A stretch of 64,000 nucleotides of DNA from Actinomycetes bacterium (lineage in GTDB: Bacteria > Actinomycetota > Acidimicrobiia > Acidimicrobiales > Ilumatobacteraceae): contig JANYKS010000007.1 in assembly GCA_025358125.1 (NCBI GenBank), positions 84,560 through 148,559 on the forward strand. Reading direction: 5' to 3'. Both the position numbers and the translations under genes were made by a program. Numbering within the stretch: the first letter of the stretch is position 1; the number at the start of each line of letters is the position of its first letter. Below the pieces are notes generated by a model. That model made no database searches and was not told the DNA's origin. It saw nothing but the letters and a program-made list of their open reading frames with translations. Below, piece by piece: positions 1 to 8,845 of the stretch.

Positions 1-828
1 GGCGTACTCGAACTGCGCTATCTGCATCAGTTCACCCCTCGCTACAACAGGCAGGGCACAACGTGGGACCGCTACTGCTACGTGCGGCTCTCGCTCGAAG
101 AGTCATGGCCGAGGCTGTCCATCGTCAAGGACCCGAAACCGTGCGGTCTGCATCTCGGCCCGCTGCCGTCGCGCGCGATGGCCGTTCTCGTCATCGAGGC
201 GATCCAGTCCGTGGTGCCGCTGCGGCGGTGCACGGCGCGGCTCGGTCGCAACTACGTCGCTCCGGTCGGCAGCGCCCAATGCACTGCCGCGCAGCTCGGC
301 ATTGCCGAGTGCCCGTGTGCCGGCACCTCCGAGCCCGATCGGTACGCGTCGGCTGTCGACATGGTCGTCCGTGGTCTCGCCGGTGAACCAGATGTGCTGC
401 TCGCTCCACTTCGCGAGCGCATGCTCAGGCTCGCCCGAGCCCACCGGTTCGAGGAGGCTGCGTCGGTACGCGACCGCGCCCAGGCGCTGTCGGGAGCGCT
501 GCGCCGACAGCGGATGATCGATCATCTACGTCGCGCCCAACAACTGGACCTGCACATCGGCAATGTGATGTTCGAGTTCGATCGCGGCCGCCTGATCGAG
601 TCACGCATCGACGGAGCGCTATCGATGGGACTCACCCTGCCCCCTCCCGCTACCGCGCCGCTCGAGCAGCCACTTCCCCGCGGCGCCGTCGACGAAACGC
701 TGTGCATCGCCCGCTATCTCGACGCCAACAGCCATCGAGTCGGCCTGCTGCGGTGCACCGGTGAGTGGGCCCAACCGCTGACCCGGCTCAGATCGTTCGA
801 GCAGCAGCAGCAGCGCTCGGCTGCCTGA
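1..828 (+). CDS. DEDD exonuclease / UvrC-like GIY-YIG protein, C-terminal part
   Basis: The reading frame is open from base 1, so the gene starts before the window and only about 275 C-terminal residues are visible. The first residues (HQFTPRYNRQ) match the end of a UvrC-type GIY-YIG domain, and a UvrB/UvrC-like segment follows around residues 135-165 (RAHRFEEAASVRDRAQAL). This combination is known from actinobacterial proteins that fuse a DnaQ-like DEDD 3'-5' exonuclease to a UvrC-like half. The exonuclease part would lie upstream and is not seen here. The likely role is DNA repair or end processing in the cytoplasm. It converges on thrB, whose stop codon lies 15 bases away on the other strand. 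A stand-alone UvrC paralogue is the alternative. Confidence 0.8.
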   Translation, partial: GVLELRYLHQFTPRYNRQGTTWDRYCYVRLSLEESWPRLSIVKDPKPCGLHLGPLPSRAMAVLVIEAIQSVVPLRRCTARLGRNYVAPVGSAQCTAAQLGIAECPCAGTSEPDRYASAVDMVVRGLAGEPDVLLAPLRERMLRLARAHRFEEAASVRDRAQALSGALRRQRMIDHLRRAQQLDLHIGNVMFEFDRGRLIESRIDGALSMGLTLPPPATAPLEQPLPRGAVDETLCIARYLDANSHRVGLLRCTGEWAQPLTRLRSFEQQQQRSAA

Positions 829-843
829 TGCTGCCGGCGCCGC

Positions 844-1683
844 TCAAGGGCCTTCGACCGTCGCCCCGCCGTGATCGATACGGAGCACCTTCGTGCGGCC
901 GTCGCCCGGCAGTGAAGCGGCGAGCCCCTTGGCCAGCTCCACCGGGCACAGAGCTGCAACTGTCGGTCCTGAACCGGACAGCCACGCGCACCACGCCCCT
1001 GCGCCGAGCGCAGCGGTGTAAGCCGCCAGCGAAGCAGGCGACGCCTCGAACCGGCTCGGCTGATGAATGCGATCCTCTGTGGCGTGGCGCAATGCCCCGA
1101 CATCGCCCGATGCGAGCGCGGCTACGAGGAACGCCGACCGGCCGATGTTGAACACGGCGTCACTCAGCGCGACCGTCGAGCCGAGCCGACCACGGCTGTG
1201 GTCTGTACGGGTTGTGGAGGGGGGCACCCAGACGACGACGGCCGGGTCGAATTGGAGCGGCACGCGGATCGATCGATCGCCGGTCGTGACCACTACACCA
1301 CCGAGAAGCGCGGCTGCCGCGTTGTCGGCGTGGCCCTCCAACGCAGTGGCGTGATGGATGATCTCGTCAGCATGAGTAGTAGGGGCGTCGTGGCCGTCAC
1401 CGCGCTGGGCGCAGGCGACGAGTAGACCGCCGACGCGGACCGCCGCGCTGTAACCGAGCCCACGCCCCATCGGAATCGGCGATCGGACCCACAGCCGGCC
1501 CTCGCCACCGAGTCGGCGGAACGCGACCGTCGCGAGGTGATGTTCGTCGGCCGCGTGGGCGCCTTCGGGAAGCGGTTGATCGGCCTCGACCAGACCGACC
1601 TCGGCCCACAGCGACAGGGCGACACCGAGCGCGTCGAACCCCGGACCCATGTTGGCCGAAGTCGCGGGAACCCGGGCGATCAT
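844..1683 (-). CDS. thrB: Homoserine kinase
   Basis: This 279-residue GHMP-family kinase phosphorylates L-homoserine with ATP in the threonine pathway. It opens with the family signature (RVPATSANMGPGFDALG) and carries the GHMP glycine-rich ATP loop PMGRGLGYSAA near residue 70. A C-terminal GHMP segment contains WLSGSGPTVAAL. The frame stays open upstream, but residue similarity begins at the ATG at 1683, which overlaps the trpD stop as ATGA. That fixes the start and implies translational coupling. Pairing with trpD rather than thrA/thrC is unusual. Confidence 0.95.
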   Translation of the reverse strand: MIARVPATSANMGPGFDALGVALSLWAEVGLVEADQPLPEGAHAADEHHLATVAFRRLGGEGRLWVRSPIPMGRGLGYSAAVRVGGLLVACAQRGDGHDAPTTHADEIIHHATALEGHADNAAAALLGGVVVTTGDRSIRVPLQFDPAVVVWVPPSTTRTDHSRGRLGSTVALSDAVFNIGRSAFLVAALASGDVGALRHATEDRIHQPSRFEASPASLAAYTAALGAGAWCAWLSGSGPTVAALCPVELAKGLAASLPGDGRTKVLRIDHGGATVEGP

Positions 1684-2744
1684 GCGCCGAGCGCTGCGGC
1701 GGCGGCACCCTGGGACACTTCGACGAGGGCATCTAGTGCCAGCGCCGCCCGCCCGCTGTCGATCGATTCGGCCGCCAGCACGAGACCGTGTGCGAGATCG
1801 CCTGCGATGCCAGATACGACGAGGCCCGCGCCGGCATTGAGCACAACGATGTCGCGGTGCGGCCCGTGATCGCCGGCGAGAACGCGACGCACGACCTCGG
1901 CGTTCTGTGCCGGATTGCCACCAACGAGCTCGTCCGGAATCGCAGGTGCGATACCGTGCGCGACCGGATCGACCTCGAACGTACTGACCTCTCCGTTGTC
2001 GAGCGAGAGCACGGTCGAGGTCCCGGTTGTCGTCAGTTCGTCGAGACCACCGCCGTGCACGATCCACGCCTTGACCGAGCCATGGATCCGCAACGAGGCG
2101 AGCATCCGCTCGGCGTAGGCGGGATTGGCAACGCCGATCAGTTGGCGGCGGACACGGCCGGGATTGGCCATCGGCCCGAGCAGATTGAAAACCGTGGGGA
2201 CACCGATTTCGCGTCGCGAAAGCGCTGCGAACCGGAACGCCGGATGGAACGTGGCGGCCAGGCAGAATCCGATCCGCGCCTCCTCGACGCACCGCACGAC
2301 GCCCTCTGGCGGGAGTTCGATCGCCACGCCGAGGGCCTCCAACACATCAGCCGCACCGCATTGCGACGAGGCAGCACGCGCGCCATGCTTGCACACTGGT
2401 ACGCCAGCGCCGGCGACCACTATCGCCGCCATCGTCGAGACGTTGACCGAGTGGCTGCGATCTCCTCCGGTGCCGACGATGTCGACCGCCCGCTCGCGCA
2501 GATCGTCGCCGAGCGGTACGATCGTTGCGGCCGCGAGCACCGCGTCGAGCAGACCGGACAGTTCCTCGCCCGTCTCGCCCTTGGCGCGGAGCGCGACCAC
2601 GAAACCAATCAACTGGGCAGGCGTCGCGTCGCCGGACAAGATGGTGGCCATCGCCTCTCGGGCGGCGGCCGCGGGCAGATCCTGGCGGTCGAGCAGTTGT
2701 GTCAACAGCGCGGGCCAGCCACCGAGTTCATCGAAATGGGACAC
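1680..2744 (-). CDS. trpD: Anthranilate phosphoribosyltransferase
   Basis: TrpD transfers the phosphoribosyl group of PRPP to anthranilate in tryptophan synthesis. The 354-residue product has the usual length. It contains the PRPP-binding GTGGD motif with the following serine-rich SVNVST stretch, the KHGARAASS segment near residue 120, and FNLLGPMANP in the C-terminal domain. It starts with GTG at 2744, 16 bases after the whiB stop, and its TGA overlaps the thrB start. No other trp gene is present nearby, so it probably supplies an otherwise dispersed pathway. Confidence 0.95.
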   Translation of the reverse strand: MSHFDELGGWPALLTQLLDRQDLPAAAAREAMATILSGDATPAQLIGFVVALRAKGETGEELSGLLDAVLAAATIVPLGDDLRERAVDIVGTGGDRSHSVNVSTMAAIVVAGAGVPVCKHGARAASSQCGAADVLEALGVAIELPPEGVVRCVEEARIGFCLAATFHPAFRFAALSRREIGVPTVFNLLGPMANPGRVRRQLIGVANPAYAERMLASLRIHGSVKAWIVHGGGLDELTTTGTSTVLSLDNGEVSTFEVDPVAHGIAPAIPDELVGGNPAQNAEVVRRVLAGDHGPHRDIVVLNAGAGLVVSGIAGDLAHGLVLAAESIDSGRAALALDALVEVSQGAAAAALGA

Positions 2745-2760
2745 GCCGTCAGACTACGGG

Positions 2761-3066
2761 TTACGCGGAACGACGGCGCTGGCGAATGATCCGGCGACGC
2801 TCGCGCTCGGTGCAGCCGCCCCAGACTCCCTGCTTCTCACGAGATGCCAAAGCATGCTCGAGGCATGCGATCCTGACGTCACACTGCTGACAGACGGCCT
2901 TGGCCGGCTGCGCTTCATCTTCGTCGTCGGGATAGAACATTCCTGGATCGAGCCCCCGACAGGCTCCAAGTTCCCGCCACACAATTGCTTTGGGTGACAC
3001 GATGCCCCAGTCCTTCTGCGTCTCTGTTGAGTGGTGTACGGCCTCTACGTCCGTCGCAGACCCCAT
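2761..3066 (-). CDS. WhiB-family Fe-S transcriptional regulator
   Basis: This 101-residue protein shows the WhiB signature: one cysteine in GACRGLDP, the C-x2-C-x5-C cluster (CQQCDVRIAC), then the GVWGG turn and a basic C-terminal tail (TERERRRIIRQRR). The four cysteines bind a [4Fe-4S] cluster that senses redox state or NO, and the protein usually contacts the primary sigma factor. The CEL-type spacing and SERERRR-like tail are closer to WhiB2/WhmD than to WhiB3 or WhiB7, but the exact class is not certain. The frame is open upstream through decayed sequence, and the ATG at 3066 was chosen because WhiB proteins are short. The family is restricted to Actinobacteria and their phages. Confidence 0.93.
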   Translation of the reverse strand: MGSATDVEAVHHSTETQKDWGIVSPKAIVWRELGACRGLDPGMFYPDDEDEAQPAKAVCQQCDVRIACLEHALASREKQGVWGGCTERERRRIIRQRRRSA

Positions 3067-3151
3067 TGCGACGACAACCCGTAAGATACGCGGCGCGCAA
3101 ATCAATTTCCAGGGGCAAATTGGAAAAGTTTCGGCATTCGCGACGACAGCA

Positions 3152-3379
3152 GCGCAGATCACCCAGCAGTTCGCGAACGGTGTGATCGGCCAGTTCGGCC
3201 AGTTCGGCCAGTTCGGCCTGTTCGAGATAGTCCGGATGGTCGATGCACAGACGCGCCGTGGCCGTCGTCGTGGCCGTGCTCGGGAATCAACGGATTGTAG
3301 CCGTCCCGCTCGCGGTCGTACTCGCGAACGTCGCAAAGAGCAGAAAGAGACAGCTGCGGCTGATCGCCGAGGTGGTCAT
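3152..3379 (-). pseudogene. Decayed DUF3501-family gene at the end of the fur-rbr operon
   Basis: Just after the Fe-S gene, and overlapping its stop as ATGA at 3379, three short blocks typical of DUF3501 proteins appear in order. An N-terminal REYDRERD and a central YNPLIPEHGHD lie in one frame, and a C-terminal IDHPDYLEQAEL followed by TVRELLGDL lies in another. The ATG at 3379 is in a third frame and runs only 30 codons. The roughly 60 residues normally between the first two blocks and the stretch between the second and third are missing, and the natural stop is lost. DUF3501 genes commonly follow rubrerythrin and heterodisulfide-reductase-like genes, so position supports the call. Identification rests on remembered family motifs. 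Confidence 0.6.
3188..3223. repeat. 9-bp tandem repeat in the DUF3501 remnant
   Basis: Three perfect copies of GGCCAGTTC plus one near copy (GGCCTGTTC) lie head to tail. On the minus strand the copies read Ala-Glu-Leu repeatedly within the C-terminal remnant of the DUF3501 pseudogene. The unit length is a multiple of three, consistent with slippage expansion while the frame was coding. Confidence 0.9.
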
Positions 3380-4689
3380 TTCCCGAACTCCTCCTGCGCG
3401 ATGCCGTACGCCCTCGCCACCACCTGGATCGGATGGACCGGCACCCGACCGGTCTGTTCGGTGATCGCGGTGTTGGCGAGATGGCAGTCGCCGGCGACGA
3501 CTTCGCCGTTGGCACGCGTGATCTCGTCGCCGAGTTTCTTGGCGATCGACACCGAGATGTCCGCGTTCTCTGCCCGCAGACCCCACATCCCATCGATGCC
3601 GCTGCACTGCTGGACCAACCTGATCTTGGCCCCGGTGAGCTTCATCAGGTCGCGGCTCTTGAGACCGATGTTCTGGGCCCGCAGGTGACATGGGGTGTGA
3701 TACGTGATCGCGGCCGGGATATCCCCGTCGAACTCCGTGTCGAGGCTGGTTCCCTCCGAACGATGCACCTTCATCAGGTACTCGGCCGCGTCGTAGGTGT
3801 GCTTCGCGACAAGCGTCGCGTCGGGTCCGGCAACGTAGTCGGGGTAATCCTTTTTGAGGATGTAGCCGCACGTTGGTTGGGGAACCACGATGTCGTTACC
3901 GGCGCGGACCTCGGCCGCGAGTTCTTTGATGTTCTTGCGGGCGACCTTGATGAACTGATCCCGGTCGCCGCTGTGCAGCCACGGCGCGCCGCAGCAGCCT
4001 GCGTCCACAAGTGAGAGTTCGATGCCGTTGCGTTCATAGACCTTGACGAGATCGTGTCCGATCGACGGCTCCTGGTACTCGACGAGACACGTCGCGAACA
4101 GCGCTACCCGCCCCTGGCGCTTGCCGATTCGGATCTTGGCACGGGCCTTGAACCACGTCGAGAAGCGCTGCTTGGCGAACGGTGGGAGGAGGCGGATGCT
4201 CGACACGCCCGCCGTCTTTTCGATCACCTTGCGGATGACGCTGCCGGGCGGCGCCCCGAGCGCACTGTTCGCTGCCGCTGCTGTGCGGCTTCCGATCGCC
4301 CCGATCAGATCGGTGTGACCCATCATCGCAGTGGTGATCTTGTCGCGTACCGTCACCTGGCCCGTGTCGCGCCGCATCGCGTCGGCGCGCAACATCAGTC
4401 GGGGGAAGTCGATCGCCCATTCGTGCTGGCCGGGAACGTAGGGACAATTGACGTAGCACAGCTTGCATTGGAAACACTCGTCGACGACCTGATCCTGCTG
4501 AGCTGGGGTCAGCCGCCCGGCGTCTTGGTCGTCGTGACGATCGATCATCTCGAACAGGGTCGGGAACGAGGTGCAGAACTTGAAACACAGACGGCATCCG
4601 TGACACACGTCGTAGACCCGGGTCAGTTCGTTGCGGACATCGGATTCGTCGAGGTACTGCGGATGATGAGGGTCAGAGGTGATGGTCAT
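3376..4689 (-). CDS. GlpC/HdrD-like Fe-S oxidoreductase subunit
   Basis: The 437-residue protein has two N-terminal 4Fe-4S ferredoxin motifs ([11 protein letters not shown] near residue 29 and [11 protein letters not shown] near residue 72). Two C-terminal CCG-type cysteine domains follow (DAGCCGAPW near residue 235 and a diverged second one around CHLR...CSGIDGMWG). This is the heterodisulfide-reductase / anaerobic glycerol-3-phosphate dehydrogenase subunit C family. It lies 3 bases after rubrerythrin and overlaps the decayed DUF3501 gene, the gene order fur-rbr-FeS-DUF3501 seen in many bacteria. The likely role is electron transfer to rubrerythrin or a related stress reaction. Anaerobic GlpC itself is less likely because glpD here is the aerobic type and lies on the other strand. 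Confidence 0.88.
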   Translation of the reverse strand: MTITSDPHHPQYLDESDVRNELTRVYDVCHGCRLCFKFCTSFPTLFEMIDRHDDQDAGRLTPAQQDQVVDECFQCKLCYVNCPYVPGQHEWAIDFPRLMLRADAMRRDTGQVTVRDKITTAMMGHTDLIGAIGSRTAAAANSALGAPPGSVIRKVIEKTAGVSSIRLLPPFAKQRFSTWFKARAKIRIGKRQGRVALFATCLVEYQEPSIGHDLVKVYERNGIELSLVDAGCCGAPWLHSGDRDQFIKVARKNIKELAAEVRAGNDIVVPQPTCGYILKKDYPDYVAGPDATLVAKHTYDAAEYLMKVHRSEGTSLDTEFDGDIPAAITYHTPCHLRAQNIGLKSRDLMKLTGAKIRLVQQCSGIDGMWGLRAENADISVSIAKKLGDEITRANGEVVAGDCHLANTAITEQTGRVPVHPIQVVARAYGIAQEEFGK

Positions 4690-4692
4690 CGG

Positions 4693-5109
4693 TCAGGCGA
4701 GGCTGTCGAGACCCTGCTGGAAACGTGCGGCGTGGCTTCTCTCGGCACGCGCGAGGGTCTCGAACCAATCGGCGATCTCGTCGAAGCCTTCGTCGCGGGC
4801 GGACCTGGCGAACCCCGGGTACATCTGGGTGTACTCGTAGGTCTCCCCGGCGATGCTGGCCTTGAAGTTGTCCTCTGTCTCGCCGATCGGTTCGCCGGTT
4901 GCCGGGTCGCCGACCTGGGCAAGGTATTCGAGGTGACCGTGGGCGTGCCCGGTCTCTGCCTCGGCGACCCCGCGGAACAACATCGCTGCGTCGGGATAGC
5001 CCTCGACGTCGGCCTTGTGCGCGAACCACAGGTAACGGCGGTTGGCCTGGCTCTCGGCTGCGAACGCTTCCTTCAAGTTCTCGTGAGTCTTCGTTCCTGC
5101 GAGGCTCAT
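4693..5109 (-). CDS. Rubrerythrin-family diiron protein without rubredoxin domain
   Basis: This 138-residue ferritin-like protein carries the diiron ligand motifs of rubrerythrins: E-x2-N-x2-Y (ESQANRRY near residue 19), [10 protein letters not shown] near residue 50, and a C-terminal E-R-S-H ([11 protein letters not shown]). The C-terminal CxxC rubredoxin domain of full-length rubrerythrin is absent, so electrons must come from a partner, plausibly the adjacent Fe-S protein. The predicted role is reduction of hydrogen peroxide in the cytoplasm. The ATG at 5109 overlaps the fur stop (ATGA), and a ribosome-binding site (AAAGGGAG) lies inside the end of fur, so the two genes are coupled. Confidence 0.92.
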   Translation of the reverse strand: MSLAGTKTHENLKEAFAAESQANRRYLWFAHKADVEGYPDAAMLFRGVAEAETGHAHGHLEYLAQVGDPATGEPIGETEDNFKASIAGETYEYTQMYPGFARSARDEGFDEIADWFETLARAERSHAARFQQGLDSLA

Positions 5110-5591
5110 GATCTGCTCCCTTTGCTTGAGGTGATCGAGGTGATCGAGGTGATCGAGGTGATCGTTGCGGAAGCCGCGCATTCGCTGCACAGGCCGCGAA
5201 AGACGATGTCGGAACTCTCGACGCTGAAACCGCCGAGACCGTCGATCCGCAGATGGGTGGTTCCGTCGACATGTACGTCGGCCGCCTTGGCACACGACCG
5301 GCAGACGACGTGATGGTGCTCGCCGAGGTTGGGGGCGAAACGAGTGGCGGTCCCATCGAAGTCGAACGACTGCAGCTCGCCCATCGACGTCAGGTCCGTG
5401 AGTGTTTGGTACACGGTGCGCAGTGAGATGCCCGGCATCTGCTCGCTCGCCACCGTGAACAGCGCGTCGGCAGTTGGGTGGGTCGTGTCGGCGTACAGCA
5501 GGCGGAACAGCAGCTGGCGCTGCGGCGTGACCCTCAGGCCATTGGCCCGGAACACCGCCGAGAGTTCGGTCGGGCTGCGCACGCCGGACAT
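5106..5591 (-). CDS. Fur/PerR-family metal-dependent repressor
   Basis: The 161-residue protein has the winged-helix recognition segment ISLRTVYQTLTDL near residue 55, the histidine-rich metal site GEHHHVVCRSC near residue 90, and a second CxxC (GLCSEC) near residue 138 for structural zinc. Fur-family repressors control iron uptake or peroxide defence. Placement as first gene of an operon with rubrerythrin suggests a PerR- or Fur-like stress role and probable autoregulation. The C-terminal tail is unusual: four Ile-Thr-Ser repeats come from a 9-bp tandem repeat. The ATG at 5591 begins the conserved region. The divergent glpD starts 109 bases away. Confidence 0.92.
   Translation of the reverse strand: MSGVRSPTELSAVFRANGLRVTPQRQLLFRLLYADTTHPTADALFTVASEQMPGISLRTVYQTLTDLTSMGELQSFDFDGTATRFAPNLGEHHHVVCRSCAKAADVHVDGTTHLRIDGLGGFSVESSDIVFRGLCSECAASATITSITSITSITSSKGSRS
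5128..5163. repeat. 9-bp tandem repeat encoding the Fur tail
   Basis: Four perfect head-to-tail copies of GAGGTGATC. On the minus strand they encode Ile-Thr-Ser four times at the end of the Fur-like protein, just before the ribosome-binding site of rubrerythrin. Confidence 0.95.
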
Positions 5592-5700
5592 TTTATTCTG
5601 CAACGATTGCGAATTGCCAACCAATGCAGAACACGACCGCGGAACCTGGTTCCAGGGCCAGGGCAGGATCGTGGAAAGATGCGACATAGGATCGCAGCCG

Positions 5701-7353
5701 ATGAGTTCTACCGCCGGTGATGCGCGCTTCGACCGACAGCAGATGTTGCAGCGGCTTGCCGACGAAACGTTCGATGTACTGGTCGTCGGCGGCGGTATCA
5801 CCGGGGTCGGGGTCGCGCTCGATGCTGCAAGCCGAGGTCTGAGCACGGCGTTGGTCGAGCGGGACGATTTCGCTTCGGGTACCTCGTCGAAGAGTTCGAA
5901 GCTGATCCACGGTGGCCTCCGCTATCTCCAACAGGGCGAGGTCCGGCTCGTCTACGAAGCACTTCACGAGCGGCAAAGGTTGCGCAAGAACGCCCCCCAC
6001 CTCGTGAGCGTACTGCCATTCATGATTCCGATCCTGACTCGCGACGGCGTGGTGTCGCGCAGGATCGCCCGCCTGCTGGGCATGTCGATGTGGATGTACG
6101 ACCTCACCGGCGGGTGGCGGATCGGCAAGCGTCACAAGCGACTCGACAAGGACGCCGCCTTCACCCACCTGCCGACGATGCCAGAGTCCCGGTTGGCCTC
6201 GGCCTACCTGTACTACGACGCGACGGCCGACGATGCCCGCCTCTGTCTGACCGTCGCCCGCACAGCGGCGGCATACGGCGCAACCGTTGCCAACGGTTGC
6301 CGAGTCGTCGAGTTCTCCAAAGACGACGCCGGCCATGCCACCGGCGTGATCGTCGAGACCGATGGCAACCGGATCGCGGTCACGGCCAAGGTGATCGTCA
6401 ACGCGACGGGCGTGTGGGCCGACGAGGTCCGTGCCCTCGCCGAGCGAGAACATCCAGATTCGCTCCGCCCGGCCAAAGGCGTGCACCTCACCGTCCCGTG
6501 GAGCAAGATCCGCAACGACATCGCGGTCGTCATTCCCGTGCCCAAGGACCGGCGCAGCCTGTTCGTCGTGCCGTGGGGCGAGCTGCCCGATGGTACGTTC
6601 CGTCACACCTACGTCGGCACGACCGACACCGACTATGACGGCGACCTCGACGACCCCCAGTGCACCAAGGATGATATCGACTACGTGCTCAAGGCCCTCA
6701 ACGCGTCGATAACGACGGGCATCACGGCCGACGATGTCACCGGCACCTGGGCCGGACTCCGCCCGCTCGTCAAGCAGGCCGGGTCGGCGCGCACTGCTGA
6801 TCTGTCGCGACGCCACAGCATCACCACAGACGAGGCCGGCATCATCAGCGTCACCGGAGGCAAGCTCACGACGTACCGCGAAATGGCCGAGGACACCGTC
6901 GATGCGGCGCTGGAGCGATTGTCCCGCCGGGCCCGGTGCCGGACCAAGAAACTGCCGCTGCTCGGCGCCCTGGGCTTTCGCGAACCACTGCCAGGCTCCC
7001 CGCAGGCCCACCTCGCCCGCCGCTACGGCACCGAGGTGGCGGCTGTCCAGTCGTTGATCTCGGCCGACCCGACGCTCGGCGACGTGCTCATCGACGGTCT
7101 TCCCTACCTTCGCGCCGAGGCCGTCCATGCCGTGCGCAATGAGATGGCGCGCAGCCTCGACGACGTGTTGTCGCGGCGAACGAGGGCGCGCCTGTTCGAC
7201 CGGGCGGCAACGGTGCGCGCCGCCGCGACGGTCGCGGCGTTGATCGGACCAGAACTCGGCTGGGATGACGCTCAGCAGCGCGCCGAGGTGGATGCCTACC
7301 TGGCCAGCTGCGCCCACGAGGACACGGCCGGTCAAGCGAGCATGGCAGAGTGA
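5701..7353 (+). CDS. glpD: Aerobic glycerol-3-phosphate dehydrogenase
   Basis: This 550-residue FAD enzyme oxidises sn-glycerol 3-phosphate to dihydroxyacetone phosphate and passes electrons to the quinone pool at the membrane. The N-terminal dinucleotide fold VVGGGITGVGVALDAASRG begins near residue 24. The family segment SSKLIHGGLRYLQ follows near residue 65, and ITGGKLTTYR-like VTGGKLTTYREMAEDT lies near residue 385. Length and order fit GlpD. The ATG at 5701 precedes the conserved region. It begins a rightward set with an AGPS-like oxidase and an FGGY kinase, suggesting glycerol-phosphate or ether-lipid chemistry. Confidence 0.95.
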   Translation: MSSTAGDARFDRQQMLQRLADETFDVLVVGGGITGVGVALDAASRGLSTALVERDDFASGTSSKSSKLIHGGLRYLQQGEVRLVYEALHERQRLRKNAPHLVSVLPFMIPILTRDGVVSRRIARLLGMSMWMYDLTGGWRIGKRHKRLDKDAAFTHLPTMPESRLASAYLYYDATADDARLCLTVARTAAAYGATVANGCRVVEFSKDDAGHATGVIVETDGNRIAVTAKVIVNATGVWADEVRALAEREHPDSLRPAKGVHLTVPWSKIRNDIAVVIPVPKDRRSLFVVPWGELPDGTFRHTYVGTTDTDYDGDLDDPQCTKDDIDYVLKALNASITTGITADDVTGTWAGLRPLVKQAGSARTADLSRRHSITTDEAGIISVTGGKLTTYREMAEDTVDAALERLSRRARCRTKKLPLLGALGFREPLPGSPQAHLARRYGTEVAAVQSLISADPTLGDVLIDGLPYLRAEAVHAVRNEMARSLDDVLSRRTRARLFDRAATVRAAATVAALIGPELGWDDAQQRAEVDAYLASCAHEDTAGQASMAE

Positions 7354-7363
7354 ACGAGCCGCC

Positions 7364-8845
7364 ATGACACAGCCGACGGCGCCGATCGAGCTTGCTGGAA
7401 CGCGCGACCATTTCGGCGGTGACCCGGTCGCGGTCGACGCCCGTCTCGTTGCGGCGTTGGAGGCAGTGGCCGTTGTCGATACGACGGTGCAGGGCACTGC
7501 TGACGCGAGCCGCGATTGGTGGCCGATCGCGATGCACTGGGCGCTGGCCGGCGAGGTGCCGCGAAGGGCCGGCGCCGTTGCCAGGCCGGCATCGACGGCC
7601 CAGGTCAGCGCGATCGCCAAGCTCTGCAACGACGCCGCTGTCCCACTGACCGTGGCCGGTGGCCGTTCTGGGGTGTGCGGTGCGAGCGTGCCGGCGTTCG
7701 GTGGCGTGATCCTCGATACGACGGCGCTGCAGGGCATTGTGTCGGTCGATGAAACATCAGGAATCGTCGAAGTCCTCCCCGGCACGTTCGGCCCGGACCT
7801 CGAAACCGAGCTGCGCGCAGAGTACGGGCTCACGGTCGGCCACTTCCCGCAGAGCTTCGACATCGCAACCGTCGGCGGCTGGGTCGCGTGCCGGGGCGCC
7901 GGCCAATACAGCACCCGTTACGGCAAGATCGAACAGATGGTCGTTGGGCTCGAGGTCGTTCTGGCCGATGGCACGGTGATCCGCACGGGAGGCGGCCCGG
8001 CAGCGGCACAGGGGCCCGATCTGAATCAACTGTTCCTCGGTTCGGAAGGAACCCTCGGCATCGTCACCAAGGTTTGGCTCCGAGCCCACCCCGTTCCACC
8101 TGCAGAGCGCCGCGCGGCGTACGGCTTCGATTCCTTCACAGCCGGCCTCGAGGCGTGCCGCCAGATCGTGCGGCGGGGGGCAACACCGGCCGTGCTGCGC
8201 CTCTACGACGCCGCCGAGTCACAGCGTGGTCAGGGTGGCGACGGCACCCGGTGCGTCATGCTGGTGCTCGACGAAGGCGACCCTTCGATCATCGACGCGG
8301 TGATGACCGTGGTCGCCGAAGTGGTGATGGACCTCGGCGCGCAGCATCTCGGCAACGAACTCGTCGAGGCGTGGATGCATCACCGCAACGACACCAGCGC
8401 GCTGCAGGCCCTGACCCGCAAGGGTTTCGTCGTCGACACAATGGAGATTGCAGCGCCGTGGTCGGCACTCGGCACGATCTTCACCAACGTGCGCTCCGCC
8501 ATGATGGCCGTGCCTCACGCCCGCGCCGCCACATGCCACCTCAGCCACAGCTATCTCGACGGGGCCTGCCTGTACTTCACGTTCGCCGCGACCCCACCTG
8601 CCGGGGCGATCGAGTCGACGTACGTCGCGCTGTGGGATGCGGGCCAGCGAGCAGTGCTCGCGGACGGTGGCAACCTGTCGCATCACCACGGAGTCGGCAT
8701 CAACCGCAGTCGGTTCGTGCCGGAGGCACTCGGAGCAGCACACGGCATCCTCGTCTCGGTGAAGCACGCGCTCGATCCGAAGGGCATCCTCAATCCGGCC
8801 AAGTTGGCACTGCCGTCACCGTTCGGGACAGTAGCCTGGCCGTGA
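7364..8845 (+). CDS. FAD-binding oxidase, alkyl-DHAP-synthase-like
   Basis: The 493-residue protein has a PCMH-type FAD-binding domain (AGGRSGVCGASVPAFGG near residue 100, then GHFPQSFDIATVGGWVA near residue 160). Its C-terminal domain ends with SHHHGVGINRSRF, the triple-histidine motif of alkyldihydroxyacetonephosphate synthases. AGPS exchanges the acyl group of acyl-DHAP for a fatty alcohol in ether-lipid synthesis, but related bacterial enzymes can be 2-hydroxyacid or polyol oxidases. It starts at ATG 7364, 10 bases after glpD, and its TGA overlaps the next gene (GTGA). A second copy of this kind lies at 57944-59386. The family is clear but the substrate is not. Confidence 0.85.
   Translation: MTQPTAPIELAGTRDHFGGDPVAVDARLVAALEAVAVVDTTVQGTADASRDWWPIAMHWALAGEVPRRAGAVARPASTAQVSAIAKLCNDAAVPLTVAGGRSGVCGASVPAFGGVILDTTALQGIVSVDETSGIVEVLPGTFGPDLETELRAEYGLTVGHFPQSFDIATVGGWVACRGAGQYSTRYGKIEQMVVGLEVVLADGTVIRTGGGPAAAQGPDLNQLFLGSEGTLGIVTKVWLRAHPVPPAERRAAYGFDSFTAGLEACRQIVRRGATPAVLRLYDAAESQRGQGGDGTRCVMLVLDEGDPSIIDAVMTVVAEVVMDLGAQHLGNELVEAWMHHRNDTSALQALTRKGFVVDTMEIAAPWSALGTIFTNVRSAMMAVPHARAATCHLSHSYLDGACLYFTFAATPPAGAIESTYVALWDAGQRAVLADGGNLSHHHGVGINRSRFVPEALGAAHGILVSVKHALDPKGILNPAKLALPSPFGTVAWP

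Noticed and set aside
5600..5610. GCAACGATTGC palindrome as a Fur box upstream of fur
   Set aside because: Arms are only 4 bp and do not match known Fur or PerR box spacing. It is too weak to claim as an operator.
5593..7914. 773-codon minus-strand frame opposite glpD
   Set aside because: Composition of an antisense shadow. glpD on the plus strand explains the region.
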